Assembly: GCA_027074255.1 (NCBI GenBank) | Contig: JALTDI010000245.1 | Coordinates: forward strand, 1-5,795 | Length of the DNA: 5,795 nt | Direction of reading: 5' to 3' | DNA from: Desulfurellales bacterium | GTDB taxonomy: Bacteria; Campylobacterota_A; Desulfurellia; Desulfurellales; Hippeaceae | Shown here: positions 1-5,795 of the stretch, one piece after another | How the letters are laid out: each line of letters opens with the position of its first letter | Position numbering within the stretch: the stretch's first letter is position 1 | Notes under the pieces: generated by a model | Told to the model about the DNA's origin: nothing | Seen by the model: the letters and a program-made list of their open reading frames with translations, nothing else | Database searches by the model: none | Translations under genes and position numbers: made by a program

Positions 1-1130
1 AAGGGCTCTATTTTATTTTTTCTTTCGTTAAAAATCACCCTCACAACTGGTTTTGAAAGATTTTCCCTATTTATCTTGGATACGACACCTATAAAGTTTT
101 TAAACCTTCCGCTTGTAATAATCACGGTTGTGCCCAAAGGAAAAGCCGGAATAATTTCAAGCATCATTTTCAGCACTTCCCTGTTTATATGGCTTCCAGC
201 CATCCGCTTCATAATAAAAAAAGCCTGATCCGGCGTGTAAGCGCTTCTGTATACCCTCGGAGACACCAGTGCATCATAAACATTCGCTCCGTAAACAATC
301 TCAGCAAGAGGCATTATAAACCCGTTTTTAATCTCTTTTCTCGGTAAGGGCATGGTATTATCGCCTCTCAATCCTCTCGGATACCCCTTGCCGTTTTGCT
401 GTTCGTGGTGCTGATAAACAATATGCGGTGCAATAACCCCTATGCCGGCTATATCTTTTAAGACAACATATCCCAACTCCGAATGTTTCTTTATAAGCTC
501 AAATTCCTCTGATGTCAGCTTTCTGGGTTCCTCATACAGACTTCTATTTATCAGCATCCTGCCTATGTCATGCAGCATAGTTCCTTTTGCCAGCTCCACA
601 ATCCTGTTTTTGCTGTATAAAAATCTATCTGCTATTGCTATGGATAGAATAGTCACGTCTACACAGTGCTTATAGGTAAAATCACTTTTTCTTTTAAAAC
701 TTACCAGCCCGCTTAACATTTTATTGTCTAAAATTTCTTCCACTATCTCGTGTGATATCACAGCAATATTTTTCAAATACTTGGAATTAGACAGTTTATT
801 TTTTATATCTCCTCTTTCTATACTATTTGAAATTTCAGATATTGTATGTTTCTTAACATCTTTCATGTCCTTAATGGGGATGGAAAAAAGAGCGCTTATA
901 TTTTTTATGGCTTTTATTCTCGTTCTTTCTCTAACATCATCTTCAACGGTTATATCAGACGTATCCTCATCTTCTATAAAAACCGAATCATAACCCATCT
1001 TTATAAGTTTATTTATATAAAATTCGTTGAGCTTAACGCCTTTGTTGAGAAGAACAGTCCCTGTATCGCTTATTATGGCTTTTCCCAATACTGCGCCGGG
1101 TTTTACAAATTCAAGACTAACCCTATACAT
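1..1130 (-). CDS. HD-GYP domain protein, probable cyclic-di-GMP phosphodiesterase (3' end beyond window)
   Basis: I translated this frame by hand: it is open for 376 codons from the ATG at 1130 to the window edge, so the C-terminus is missing. Residues 1 to about 120 form an N-terminal region (start MYRVSLEFVKPGAVLG) of the kind that precedes HD-GYP domains in clostridia. The HD-GYP domain covers about 140-320: H155, H187-D188 (HDIGR), H216, H241-H242-E243, GYP at 249-251, and ANVYDAL at 282-288. A tail at about 328-376 (start AFPLGTTV) resembles the C-terminal extension common in Firmicute HD-GYP proteins. The family hydrolyses cyclic-di-GMP to pGpG or GMP in the cytoplasm. Two positions are unusual: R191 replaces the common Lys of HDIGK, and N283 replaces the Asp normally binding metal, so activity is not assured. 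No signal peptide or membrane segment is visible. The gene starts 3 nt after the PadR gene and has no good ribosome-binding site, suggesting coupled translation. Family call is firm; substrate is inferred. Confidence 0.9.
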   Translation of the reverse strand, partial: MYRVSLEFVKPGAVLGKAIISDTGTVLLNKGVKLNEFYINKLIKMGYDSVFIEDEDTSDITVEDDVRERTRIKAIKNISALFSIPIKDMKDVKKHTISEISNSIERGDIKNKLSNSKYLKNIAVISHEIVEEILDNKMLSGLVSFKRKSDFTYKHCVDVTILSIAIADRFLYSKNRIVELAKGTMLHDIGRMLINRSLYEEPRKLTSEEFELIKKHSELGYVVLKDIAGIGVIAPHIVYQHHEQQNGKGYPRGLRGDNTMPLPRKEIKNGFIMPLAEIVYGANVYDALVSPRVYRSAYTPDQAFFIMKRMAGSHINREVLKMMLEIIPAFPLGTTVIITSGRFKNFIGVVSKINRENLSKPVVRVIFNERKNKIEP

Positions 1131-1133
1131 AAA

Positions 1134-1517
1134 TCAGTCTTTATTTATGCTCTTATAAACCTCTAAAAAGTTACCTATGCTGTCTCTGATATTGGAGAGA
1201 ACGTCAGCCCAATTGCCAAGGCTTTTCTTTCCCTTATCGGTTATCCTGTAAATTCTTTTTGCCGCACCCTTTTCCTTAACATTCCATCGAGACTCAAGGA
1301 TTCCGTCTTTTTCCATGTTTCTAAGTGTTTTATAAACATATCCCACTTCGTATGTTTCGTATTTGACACCCATTTCTTTAAGCTTTTCTATCAGCTCGTA
1401 ACCGTGTGCCTCTTCAATGGACAAAAACAAAAGTAAAAACGCACGCAGAAATCTCGGCGGCCTTTCGCCCGGATAATTTTTGCACCAGCCTTTAATTTTC
1501 AACTTCATGCCTGACAT
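1134..1517 (-). CDS. PadR-family transcriptional regulator
   Basis: This 127-residue protein is a small PadR-type DNA-binding repressor. The winged helix lies at about residues 22-98. It includes an N-terminal helix with HGYEL at 38-42, the recognition-helix region around VYKTLRNMEKDGIL (61-74), SRW at 76-78, and a wing with RIYRITDKGKKSL at 88-100. A helix at about 101-125 would be the dimerisation element, and the length suits the short (type s2) PadR class. The N-terminal tail (1-21) is basic, carries a single Cys (C12) and leads into RPPRFLRAF. The ATG at 1517 is chosen because GGGGGAGG sits 6 nt upstream; a second in-frame ATG at 1508 is less well placed. It is separated from truB by 66 nt containing a promoter-like sequence, and followed after 3 nt by the HD-GYP gene, its likely regulatory target together with itself. 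The inducing ligand cannot be read from the sequence. Confidence 0.92.
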   Translation of the reverse strand: MSGMKLKIKGWCKNYPGERPPRFLRAFLLLFLSIEEAHGYELIEKLKEMGVKYETYEVGYVYKTLRNMEKDGILESRWNVKEKGAAKRIYRITDKGKKSLGNWADVLSNIRDSIGNFLEVYKSINKD

Positions 1518-1523
1518 AAAAAA

Positions 1524-1531
1524 CCTCCCCC
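1524..1531 (-). promoter_or_regulatory. Strong ribosome-binding site of the PadR gene
   Basis: GGGGGAGG lies 6 nt (all T) before the ATG at 1517. It is the best Shine-Dalgarno match in the window and fixes the PadR start at 1517 rather than 1508. It contrasts with the weak sites before truB, DUF503 and the HD-GYP gene. Confidence 0.85.
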
Positions 1532-1544
1532 TTTTATGATATTT

Positions 1545-1576
1545 ATATAAGATACTGCTTTACTGTCATAAGTCAA
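1545..1576 (-). promoter_or_regulatory. Probable sigma-A-type promoter for padR/HD-GYP, with possible operator
   Basis: The truB-padR gap holds TTGACT at 1576-1571 (5 of 6 to the -35 consensus), beginning 7 nt after the truB stop. TATCTT follows at 1554-1549 after a 16-nt spacer, a moderate -10 match. TTATAT at 1550-1545 is an alternative -10 but with a 20-nt spacer. The 8-bp perfect palindrome TTATATAA (1550-1543) overlaps the -10 region and could be part of a PadR operator, since PadR proteins commonly bind their own promoters. It is short and AT-rich, so it may be chance. No hairpin plus T-run terminator is visible in the gap, so readthrough from truB is also possible. Confidence 0.5.
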
Positions 1577-1583
1577 TCTAAAT

Positions 1584-2450
1584 TTAATCATTGGGAAGTA
1601 TAAACCTATATATAACCCTGTTTTCTTTTTTTTCTATCAGGCTCACAAAACAATCACCGGCAAGAACTCTGTACAAGCCCGGTTTAAGTTTATCAATATC
1701 GTATAAATTGCCGAAATAGACACCGTTTGCAACCTTGCTTATCAGCTCCTCTTTAATTTTTATACTGGGAAGAAACGAAAGGGCATTATTCGGCGACATA
1801 CATCTGAGCTCTTCCACATTATGTGCATCGTCGAGACTGAAAGGATAACTGAAGGTTCTTCTCAGAGACTTTATGCATCCGTAAATACCAAGTCTATTGC
1901 CGATATCGTTGGCAAGCGATCTAATGTATGTTCCTTTTGAACACTTAACAACCAAAGATGCGGCATTATGTTCAACTTTTTCAGCTTTTATTTCATAGAT
2001 AACAACTTTTCTTGAAGGAGGCTTCACCTGTCTGCCGTTTAGCGAGTATTTATACATCCTTTTCCCGTTCACTTTTACATTAGAATAAGGCGGAACCTCT
2101 TGTATAATCTCACCCTTAAACTCATCCAATACGGCTTCTAAGTCCGATATATTAACTGTTATATCATTTTTTTTATCAACTATTTTCCCTGTTAAATCAT
2201 AGGTATCTGTTTTTAATCCGAATAAAATATCAGCTCTATATATTTTATAGCCGTTCTCAAATAAAGACAGCAATTTCGTGGCTCTGCCGGATGCACAGAC
2301 AAGCAGACCGCTTGCGGGTTTATCCAACACGCCGGAATGCCCTATTTTCTTTATACCTATACGTTTTCTTAATTGTTTTATTATATCGAAAGATGTGAAA
2401 TTTACAGGTTTATCAATCAAAATTATACTGTTAGCGCAATATTTATCCAA
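1584..2450 (-). CDS. truB: tRNA pseudouridine(55) synthase TruB
   Basis: TruB converts U55 in the T-loop of tRNAs to pseudouridine and acts as a tRNA-folding chaperone. The 288-residue length fits the bacterial family. Visible motifs are ILIDKP (10-15), GHSGVLD with H38 and catalytic Asp D43, GRATK (55-59), active-site Tyr Y71 in KIYRA, KTDT (80-83), the thumb region from about Q117 to Y152, and CSKGTYIRSL with R177. About 230-288 is a small C-terminal PUA-like region. The start is TTG at 2450: an in-frame TAG lies six codons upstream at 2468, no ATG/GTG/TTG lies between, and the next candidates would remove the first strand. It overlaps the nrnA 3' end by 8 nt and lacks a clear Shine-Dalgarno site, so coupled translation is likely. 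Unusual points are LDKPASG where LDPxASG is typical, and PYSNVK and YKYSLNG where YSAxK and YxYARxG are typical. Catalytic residues are retained, so I call it functional. Confidence 0.95.
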   Translation of the reverse strand: MDKYCANSIILIDKPVNFTSFDIIKQLRKRIGIKKIGHSGVLDKPASGLLVCASGRATKLLSLFENGYKIYRADILFGLKTDTYDLTGKIVDKKNDITVNISDLEAVLDEFKGEIIQEVPPYSNVKVNGKRMYKYSLNGRQVKPPSRKVVIYEIKAEKVEHNAASLVVKCSKGTYIRSLANDIGNRLGIYGCIKSLRRTFSYPFSLDDAHNVEELRCMSPNNALSFLPSIKIKEELISKVANGVYFGNLYDIDKLKPGLYRVLAGDCFVSLIEKKENRVIYRFILPND

Positions 2451-3393
2451 GGAAAGAAAAAGCTTCTAAGATTTTTTGTTCTGCTTGATTAAGGGTGCCG
2501 TATATCGTTCCGCCTGCGGCATTTTTATGCCCGCCGCCCCCGAAGGCTCCGGCAGCTTCACTCACATCAACCCTATCCTTTGAGCGTATGCTTATTTTAA
2601 AAACTCCGGGTTCGTCTTCTCTCAATAGCACTCCCACCTCAGCACCTCTGACGCTTCTTGCAAAATTAACAAAACCCTCTGCATTCTCAGCCGTGGTATC
2701 TGTCTTTATAAACATATCACGTGTTATATATGAAACGGCGAGTTTACCCTCATAATATGTTTCCAGTGTTTCAAGAACCAATCCCAGCAATTTAAGTTCT
2801 TTCAACAATCTTGTTTCGTATACATTATAAGCCACAAACCATGGTTCAACGCCCTTTTCAAGCAATTTCGACGCTATTTTAAATGTTCTCGGCGTTGTGG
2901 ATGCATATCTAAACGAGCCGGTATCGGTCAAAATACTCACATAGAGATATGTAGCAGTTTTTTTAGACACTATAAAATTATTTTCTTCAAAAATGCTCCA
3001 CAGAATACACCCTGTTGCGGCTGCATCCTTGTCTATCAGATTTATATCACCGAAATCGGTGTTTGTTTTATGGTGGTCTATATTTACAACCAATTTGCCC
3101 TTTGTATAATTTTTATCTATCGCACATCTGTTTATCTCGGCCACATCAAGTATGAATATCACATCAACGTTTTTTTTATTTGAAACAAGCTCGAATTTAT
3201 CATAGTCTTCCAAAAAGGAGTAAACCTGAGGTATGGGCTTTGTAGGATTTTCCAAATAAACCTCTTTACCCATATCTTTTAGAACCGAATACATGGCCAA
3301 AGAGGAACCTATGGCATCACCGTCAGGATTTATATGAGAAACAACAAGAAACGAGCTGTTGTTTTTGATTATATCTCCAATTTTCTTAATCAT
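2443..3393 (-). CDS. nrnA: Bifunctional oligoribonuclease / pAp phosphatase NrnA (DHH-DHHA1 family)
   Basis: NrnA degrades 2-5-mer nanoRNA to mononucleotides and dephosphorylates 3'-phosphoadenosine 5'-phosphate to AMP; it substitutes for Orn in many Firmicutes. The 316-residue length is typical. The DHH domain (about 1-200) shows HINPDGD (20-26), D83 in ILDVAE, the signature D106-H107-H108, ATGCILW (126-132) and D157 in ILTDTG; these Asp and His residues bind the two catalytic metal ions. The DHHA1 domain at the C-terminus has RSKDRVDV and the substrate-binding GGGGHKNAAGG starting at 285. All key residues are present. The ATG at 3393 overlaps the end of rbfA by 8 nt and overlaps truB by 8 nt at its own end. 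Its position between rbfA and truB is the standard Firmicute arrangement. NrnA-type enzymes can also hydrolyse linear dinucleotides such as pGpG, which matters given the HD-GYP gene nearby. Confidence 0.96.
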   Translation of the reverse strand: MIKKIGDIIKNNSSFLVVSHINPDGDAIGSSLAMYSVLKDMGKEVYLENPTKPIPQVYSFLEDYDKFELVSNKKNVDVIFILDVAEINRCAIDKNYTKGKLVVNIDHHKTNTDFGDINLIDKDAAATGCILWSIFEENNFIVSKKTATYLYVSILTDTGSFRYASTTPRTFKIASKLLEKGVEPWFVAYNVYETRLLKELKLLGLVLETLETYYEGKLAVSYITRDMFIKTDTTAENAEGFVNFARSVRGAEVGVLLREDEPGVFKISIRSKDRVDVSEAAGAFGGGGHKNAAGGTIYGTLNQAEQKILEAFSFLG

Positions 3394-3745
3394 CCTTTAT
3401 GTCCTTCAATATGCCGTCGATTTTAAAACCGTAATCTATTGAACTGTCGTATTGAAAATCCAGTGTGGGCATATACCTGAGTTTTATTCTATCTGACAAA
3501 TTTTTCCTTATAAATCCCTTTGCTTTATTTAAAACACCGAGAATGCTTTTCTCCGTTTTATTCGTAAGACCTATACTTATAAAAATCTTAGCATGTCTCA
3601 AATCGTCGCTTAGGACAATATCCGTTATAGCAACATCTTTCAGTCTGTCATCATCAACCTCAAATTCTATTATATAAGAAATAGCTTTTTTAAGCTCGCT
3701 TGCAACCCTATCCTTTCTTTTGTAAGGATTATTTCTTTTTATCAT
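3386..3745 (-). CDS. rbfA: 30S ribosome-binding factor A (RbfA)
   Basis: RbfA binds the 30S subunit and assists late maturation of 16S rRNA, including processing of its 5' end, and is important in the cold. The 119-residue product fits the family. It begins with a basic segment and RVASELKKAISYII (13-26). The conserved TDIVLSDDLRHAKIFIS (41-57) forms the middle strands of the type II KH-like fold. The helix-kink-helix A-K-G lies at 75-77, followed by FIRKNL, then LRYMPTLDFQYDSSIDYG (89-106), the family's C-terminal signature. The ATG at 3745 overlaps the DUF503 stop by 4 nt (ATGA) and its 3' end overlaps nrnA by 8 nt. Position directly after infB-ylxP is the usual one. Nothing is missing. Confidence 0.96.
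   Translation of the reverse strand: MIKRNNPYKRKDRVASELKKAISYIIEFEVDDDRLKDVAITDIVLSDDLRHAKIFISIGLTNKTEKSILGVLNKAKGFIRKNLSDRIKLRYMPTLDFQYDSSIDYGFKIDGILKDIKDD
3402..3407 (-). promoter_or_regulatory. Ribosome-binding site of nrnA, inside the rbfA 3' end
   Basis: GAAGGA lies 8 nt before the nrnA ATG at 3393 and within the last codons of rbfA. A second AAAGG touches the ATG directly and is too close to serve. The spacing supports the 3393 start. Confidence 0.75.
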
Positions 3746-4023
3746 AAAAAATCCCTTCTTACATCCACAATTTCTATTTCAAAGGCATTATCATAAAAAC
3801 CAAGTATTTTATCAAAAGAAGACTCTATGAAAATTTTGCTGTTTGAAACACAGGCAAGACCTAATGCGGCAAAATTTATTATCTCATTGCTGTCAACCTC
3901 GGCGATAGAGACATTAAACATCCTTTTTGTTTTATCTAAAATACTTTTTACGACCCTTCTTTTGTCTTTCAACGAAAAGCTGTTTGGTATTTTAAAATCT
4001 ATCTGCATTATACCTATTATCAC
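3742..4023 (-). CDS. ylxP: DUF503 / YlxP-like protein
   Basis: This 93-residue protein belongs to the DUF503 family, found in Firmicutes between infB and rbfA; its role is poorly defined but the location suggests a ribosome-associated or translation function. Family hallmarks are the first strand (IIGIMQIDFKIP), SLKDKR at 17-22 followed by a helix, and FNVSIAEVD at 36-44. The usual D-L-W-Q-R segment after this is replaced by NEIINFAALG, so it is a divergent member. The chosen start is GTG at 4023, 5 nt after the infB stop, because family members usually begin with (M)x(I/V)G and this start keeps the whole first strand. Its Shine-Dalgarno (AGAGAG, 11 nt upstream) is weak. An ATG at 4008 with AGGTGAT 10 nt upstream is a real alternative and would give 88 residues. 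The stop overlaps the rbfA ATG by 4 nt. Confidence 0.88.
   Translation of the reverse strand: MIIGIMQIDFKIPNSFSLKDKRRVVKSILDKTKRMFNVSIAEVDSNEIINFAALGLACVSNSKIFIESSFDKILGFYDNAFEIEIVDVRRDFL
3753..3758 (-). promoter_or_regulatory. Ribosome-binding site of rbfA
   Basis: GAAGGG (within AAGAAGGG) sits 7 nt before the rbfA ATG at 3745 and inside the DUF503 coding sequence. With the ATGA overlap it suggests that rbfA is translated both by reinitiation and independently. Confidence 0.75.
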
Positions 4024-4025
4024 CT
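4019..4025 (-). promoter_or_regulatory. Possible ribosome-binding site that questions the DUF503 start
   Basis: AGGTGAT at 4025-4019 matches the 3' half of the Shine-Dalgarno consensus (AGGAGGTGAT) and is 10 nt before the ATG at 4008. It overlaps the GTG at 4023, so the same bases can be read as an RBS for the shorter form or as the start codon of the longer form. Confidence 0.4.
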
Positions 4026-4028
4026 ATC

Positions 4029-5795
4029 TTATAACTCTCTTTTTATCTTAACAATTGTATAGGCTTCTATGCTGTCACCCTGCTTAATATCGTTAAAATT
4101 CTCTATACCCACACCGCACTCATATCCCTGCTGAACCTCAGCCACATCGTCCTTAAACCTTTTTAAAGACGAAATAACACCCTCGTGCACAATTACACCG
4201 TTTCTTAGCACCCTTATCTTTGAATTTCTGGTAATTTTTCCATAGGTAACGTAGCAGCCGGCTATAGCACCGATTTTTGCAACCTTAAATATCTCTCTTA
4301 TCTCAACCCTTCCCAAAATCTCCTCTTTCTCTTCGGGAGACAATAAACCAGACAATGATTTTTTGATATCATCAATTATGTCATAGATAACCTTATACGT
4401 TCTGACATCAACATGAAGATCTTTGGATAACTGCAGGGCTTCCTGCGTAGGCCTGACATTGAATCCTATGATAATAGCATTTGACGCCATTGCAAGATTG
4501 ATATCGGTCTTTGAAATAGCTCCGACAGCAGAGTGGATTATATTCACGGAAACCTCGTCTGTCGAAATTTTTGACAGTGCGGAAACTATGGCCTCTATCG
4601 AGCCCTGAACATCTGTTTTCAAAACAATAGGCAGCTCTTTAACTTCACCGCCTTCAATTTTCTCAAAGATATTCTCGAGACTTATGCCTTTTTTACTTAA
4701 CATAGCTTTTTTCAGTTCTTTCTGTCTCTTTTGAGCTATATCTTTTGCTATCTGCTCATTCTTTACGACAACAAGCGTGTCCCCTGCTTCTGGTACTCCG
4801 TGCAGACCTATAATTTCAGCTGCAAACGAAGGCTCTACCTTCTTTATTTTTCTACGTCTGTCGTCAAGCAAAGCCCTGACCTTGCCGTACTGAGCGCCTA
4901 CTATAAACACATCTCCCTGCTTAAACGTGCCTTCCTTAACAACTATCGTTGCAACAGGTCCCCTGCTTTTATCGAGTTTGGCTTCAACAACAACGGCTTT
5001 TGCCCTTTTATTCGGATTAGCTTTAAGCTCCATAACCTCGGCTTGAAGCAAAATGCTCTCAAGGAGTTCATCTATGCCAACCATTTTTTTTGCACTTACA
5101 TTTACAAATATATTCTCTCCGCCCCAATCTTCGGGAACTATATTATAGTTGGCAAGCTCCTGCTTTACTTTCTCCGTATTCGCATTAGGTTTATCTATTT
5201 TATTGACTGCAACGACAACAGGCACACCGGCTGCCTTTGCGTGATTAATGGCCTCCACCGTCTGCGGCATAACACCGTCGTCAGCGGCCACAACAAGAAT
5301 AACAATATCCGTAACCTGAGCACCTCTCGCCCTCATTTCGGTAAATGCCTCATGCCCCGGAGTATCGAGAAAAGTTACGTATTTCCCTTTAATCTTTACA
5401 GAATATGCAGCCATATGCTGAGTTATACCGCCGGCTTCTTTGGAAGCAACATTGGTCTTCTTAATAGCGTCGAGTATGGACGTCTTACCATGGTCAACGT
5501 GACCCATAACGGTCACTATCGGCGGTCTTTCGACAAGCTCTTCTTCTTTATCTTCCGTATCCAGCAAATCTTCAATAACGTCCGACCTTTCAATTTCGCT
5601 CTCTTTTATCTCGAAGCCGTATTCATCGGCTATTATTTTTGCGGCATCCGCATTGATAACATCATTCTTTCTCGCCATTACTCCAAGCTGAAACAGTTTT
5701 GATAAAACATCCGAAAAATCAACGTCGAGAGAATTAGCAAATTCAAAAACGGTTGTACCCTCTTTAAACTCTACAACATTGCTCTCTTCGTCCTC
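4029..5795 (-). CDS. infB: Translation initiation factor IF-2 (5' end beyond window)
   Basis: IF2 is the GTPase that places fMet-tRNA on the 30S subunit and promotes subunit joining. The frame stays open to the window edge, giving 588 visible residues; the Met at 5678 is internal, because the 39 residues before it (VEFKEGTTVFEFAN and so on) belong to the conserved IF2 N-terminal domain. In visible numbering: IF2_N about 5-57; acidic linker to about 88; G domain about 92-258 with G1 GHVDHGKT (98-105), G2 GGIT (122-125), G3 DTPGH (144-148), G4 NKID (198-201) and G5 SAK (234-236). Domain II is about 262-343, domain III about 385-480 (TDVQGS 394-399), and the C-terminal initiator-tRNA-binding domain about 495-588 with GYECG (557-561) and FNDIKQGD (567-574). 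All GTPase motifs are intact. Only the variable N-terminal extension and start codon are missing. It is the first visible gene of the operon; nusA and ylxR would be expected upstream. Confidence 0.98.
   Translation of the reverse strand, partial: EDEESNVVEFKEGTTVFEFANSLDVDFSDVLSKLFQLGVMARKNDVINADAAKIIADEYGFEIKESEIERSDVIEDLLDTEDKEEELVERPPIVTVMGHVDHGKTSILDAIKKTNVASKEAGGITQHMAAYSVKIKGKYVTFLDTPGHEAFTEMRARGAQVTDIVILVVAADDGVMPQTVEAINHAKAAGVPVVVAVNKIDKPNANTEKVKQELANYNIVPEDWGGENIFVNVSAKKMVGIDELLESILLQAEVMELKANPNKRAKAVVVEAKLDKSRGPVATIVVKEGTFKQGDVFIVGAQYGKVRALLDDRRRKIKKVEPSFAAEIIGLHGVPEAGDTLVVVKNEQIAKDIAQKRQKELKKAMLSKKGISLENIFEKIEGGEVKELPIVLKTDVQGSIEAIVSALSKISTDEVSVNIIHSAVGAISKTDINLAMASNAIIIGFNVRPTQEALQLSKDLHVDVRTYKVIYDIIDDIKKSLSGLLSPEEKEEILGRVEIREIFKVAKIGAIAGCYVTYGKITRNSKIRVLRNGVIVHEGVISSLKRFKDDVAEVQQGYECGVGIENFNDIKQGDSIEAYTIVKIKREL

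Noticed and set aside
724..1166. Plus-strand open frames of about 90 and 106 codons opposite the HD-GYP gene and the PadR 3' end
   Set aside because: They overlap a clearly conserved minus-strand gene, have no ribosome-binding site that I can see, and their products are low-complexity hydrophobic shadows.
1518..1583. Possible terminator after truB
   Set aside because: No stable hairpin followed by a T-run is visible in the gap; the T-run before the PadR ATG follows the ribosome-binding site, not a stem.
2278..2755. Plus-strand open frames opposite truB and nrnA
   Set aside because: They are antisense to catalytic motifs of well-conserved enzymes and show no family features.
4029..5678. infB start at the Met codon at 5678
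   Set aside because: The frame continues to the window edge and the residues upstream match the conserved IF2 N-terminal domain, so this Met is internal.
4731..5702. Long plus-strand open frame of 323 codons opposite infB
   Set aside because: It lies wholly inside the conserved IF2 frame, starts with TTG and has no recognisable domain. It is codon-aligned with infB, so it stays open simply because infB avoids TTA, CTA and TCA codons there; it ends exactly opposite a TCA serine codon.
1..5795. Mobile element, CRISPR array, tRNA or riboswitch
   Set aside because: I saw no repeat arrays, terminal inverted repeats, transposase-like frames or tRNA-like arms, and almost all of the window is accounted for by coding sequence.

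Overview
The window is AT-rich, and every gene reads on the minus strand with short or negative spacing. Seven genes are present; in transcription order they are infB (5' end outside the window), a DUF503/ylxP gene, rbfA, nrnA, truB, a PadR-family regulator and an HD-GYP-domain gene (3' end outside the window). The order infB-ylxP-rbfA-nrnA-truB is the classic translation and ribosome-maturation operon of low-GC Gram-positive bacteria. With the base composition and the HD-GYP type, this points to Firmicutes, most likely an anaerobic clostridial lineage. I cannot name a genus.

Region 5795 to 1584 is the housekeeping part. IF2 brings initiator tRNA to the 30S subunit, RbfA matures the 30S subunit, NrnA degrades nanoRNA and pAp, and TruB makes pseudouridine 55 in tRNA. 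From infB to truB the junctions are +5, -4, -8 and -8 nt, so the genes are very probably cotranscribed and translationally coupled. Two genes use non-ATG starts (GTG for DUF503, TTG for truB). I see no terminator in this block.

Region 1583 to 1 departs from the usual order. In many Firmicutes truB is followed by ribF; here a 66-nt gap holds a promoter-like sequence and a very strong ribosome-binding site. These lead into a PadR regulator and, 3 nt later, an HD-GYP protein of the cyclic-di-GMP phosphodiesterase type. The last two genes look like a self-contained regulator/signalling unit joined to the translation operon. The HD-GYP domain keeps most signature residues but has Asn where a metal-binding Asp is expected.

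Nothing here demonstrates a new system: there are no mobile elements, CRISPR arrays, RNA genes or long non-coding stretches. The points most worth a second look are the PadR/HD-GYP pair, the HD-GYP metal-site substitution, the altered RNA-binding motifs in TruB, and a possible link between the HD-GYP protein and NrnA in cyclic-di-GMP breakdown.
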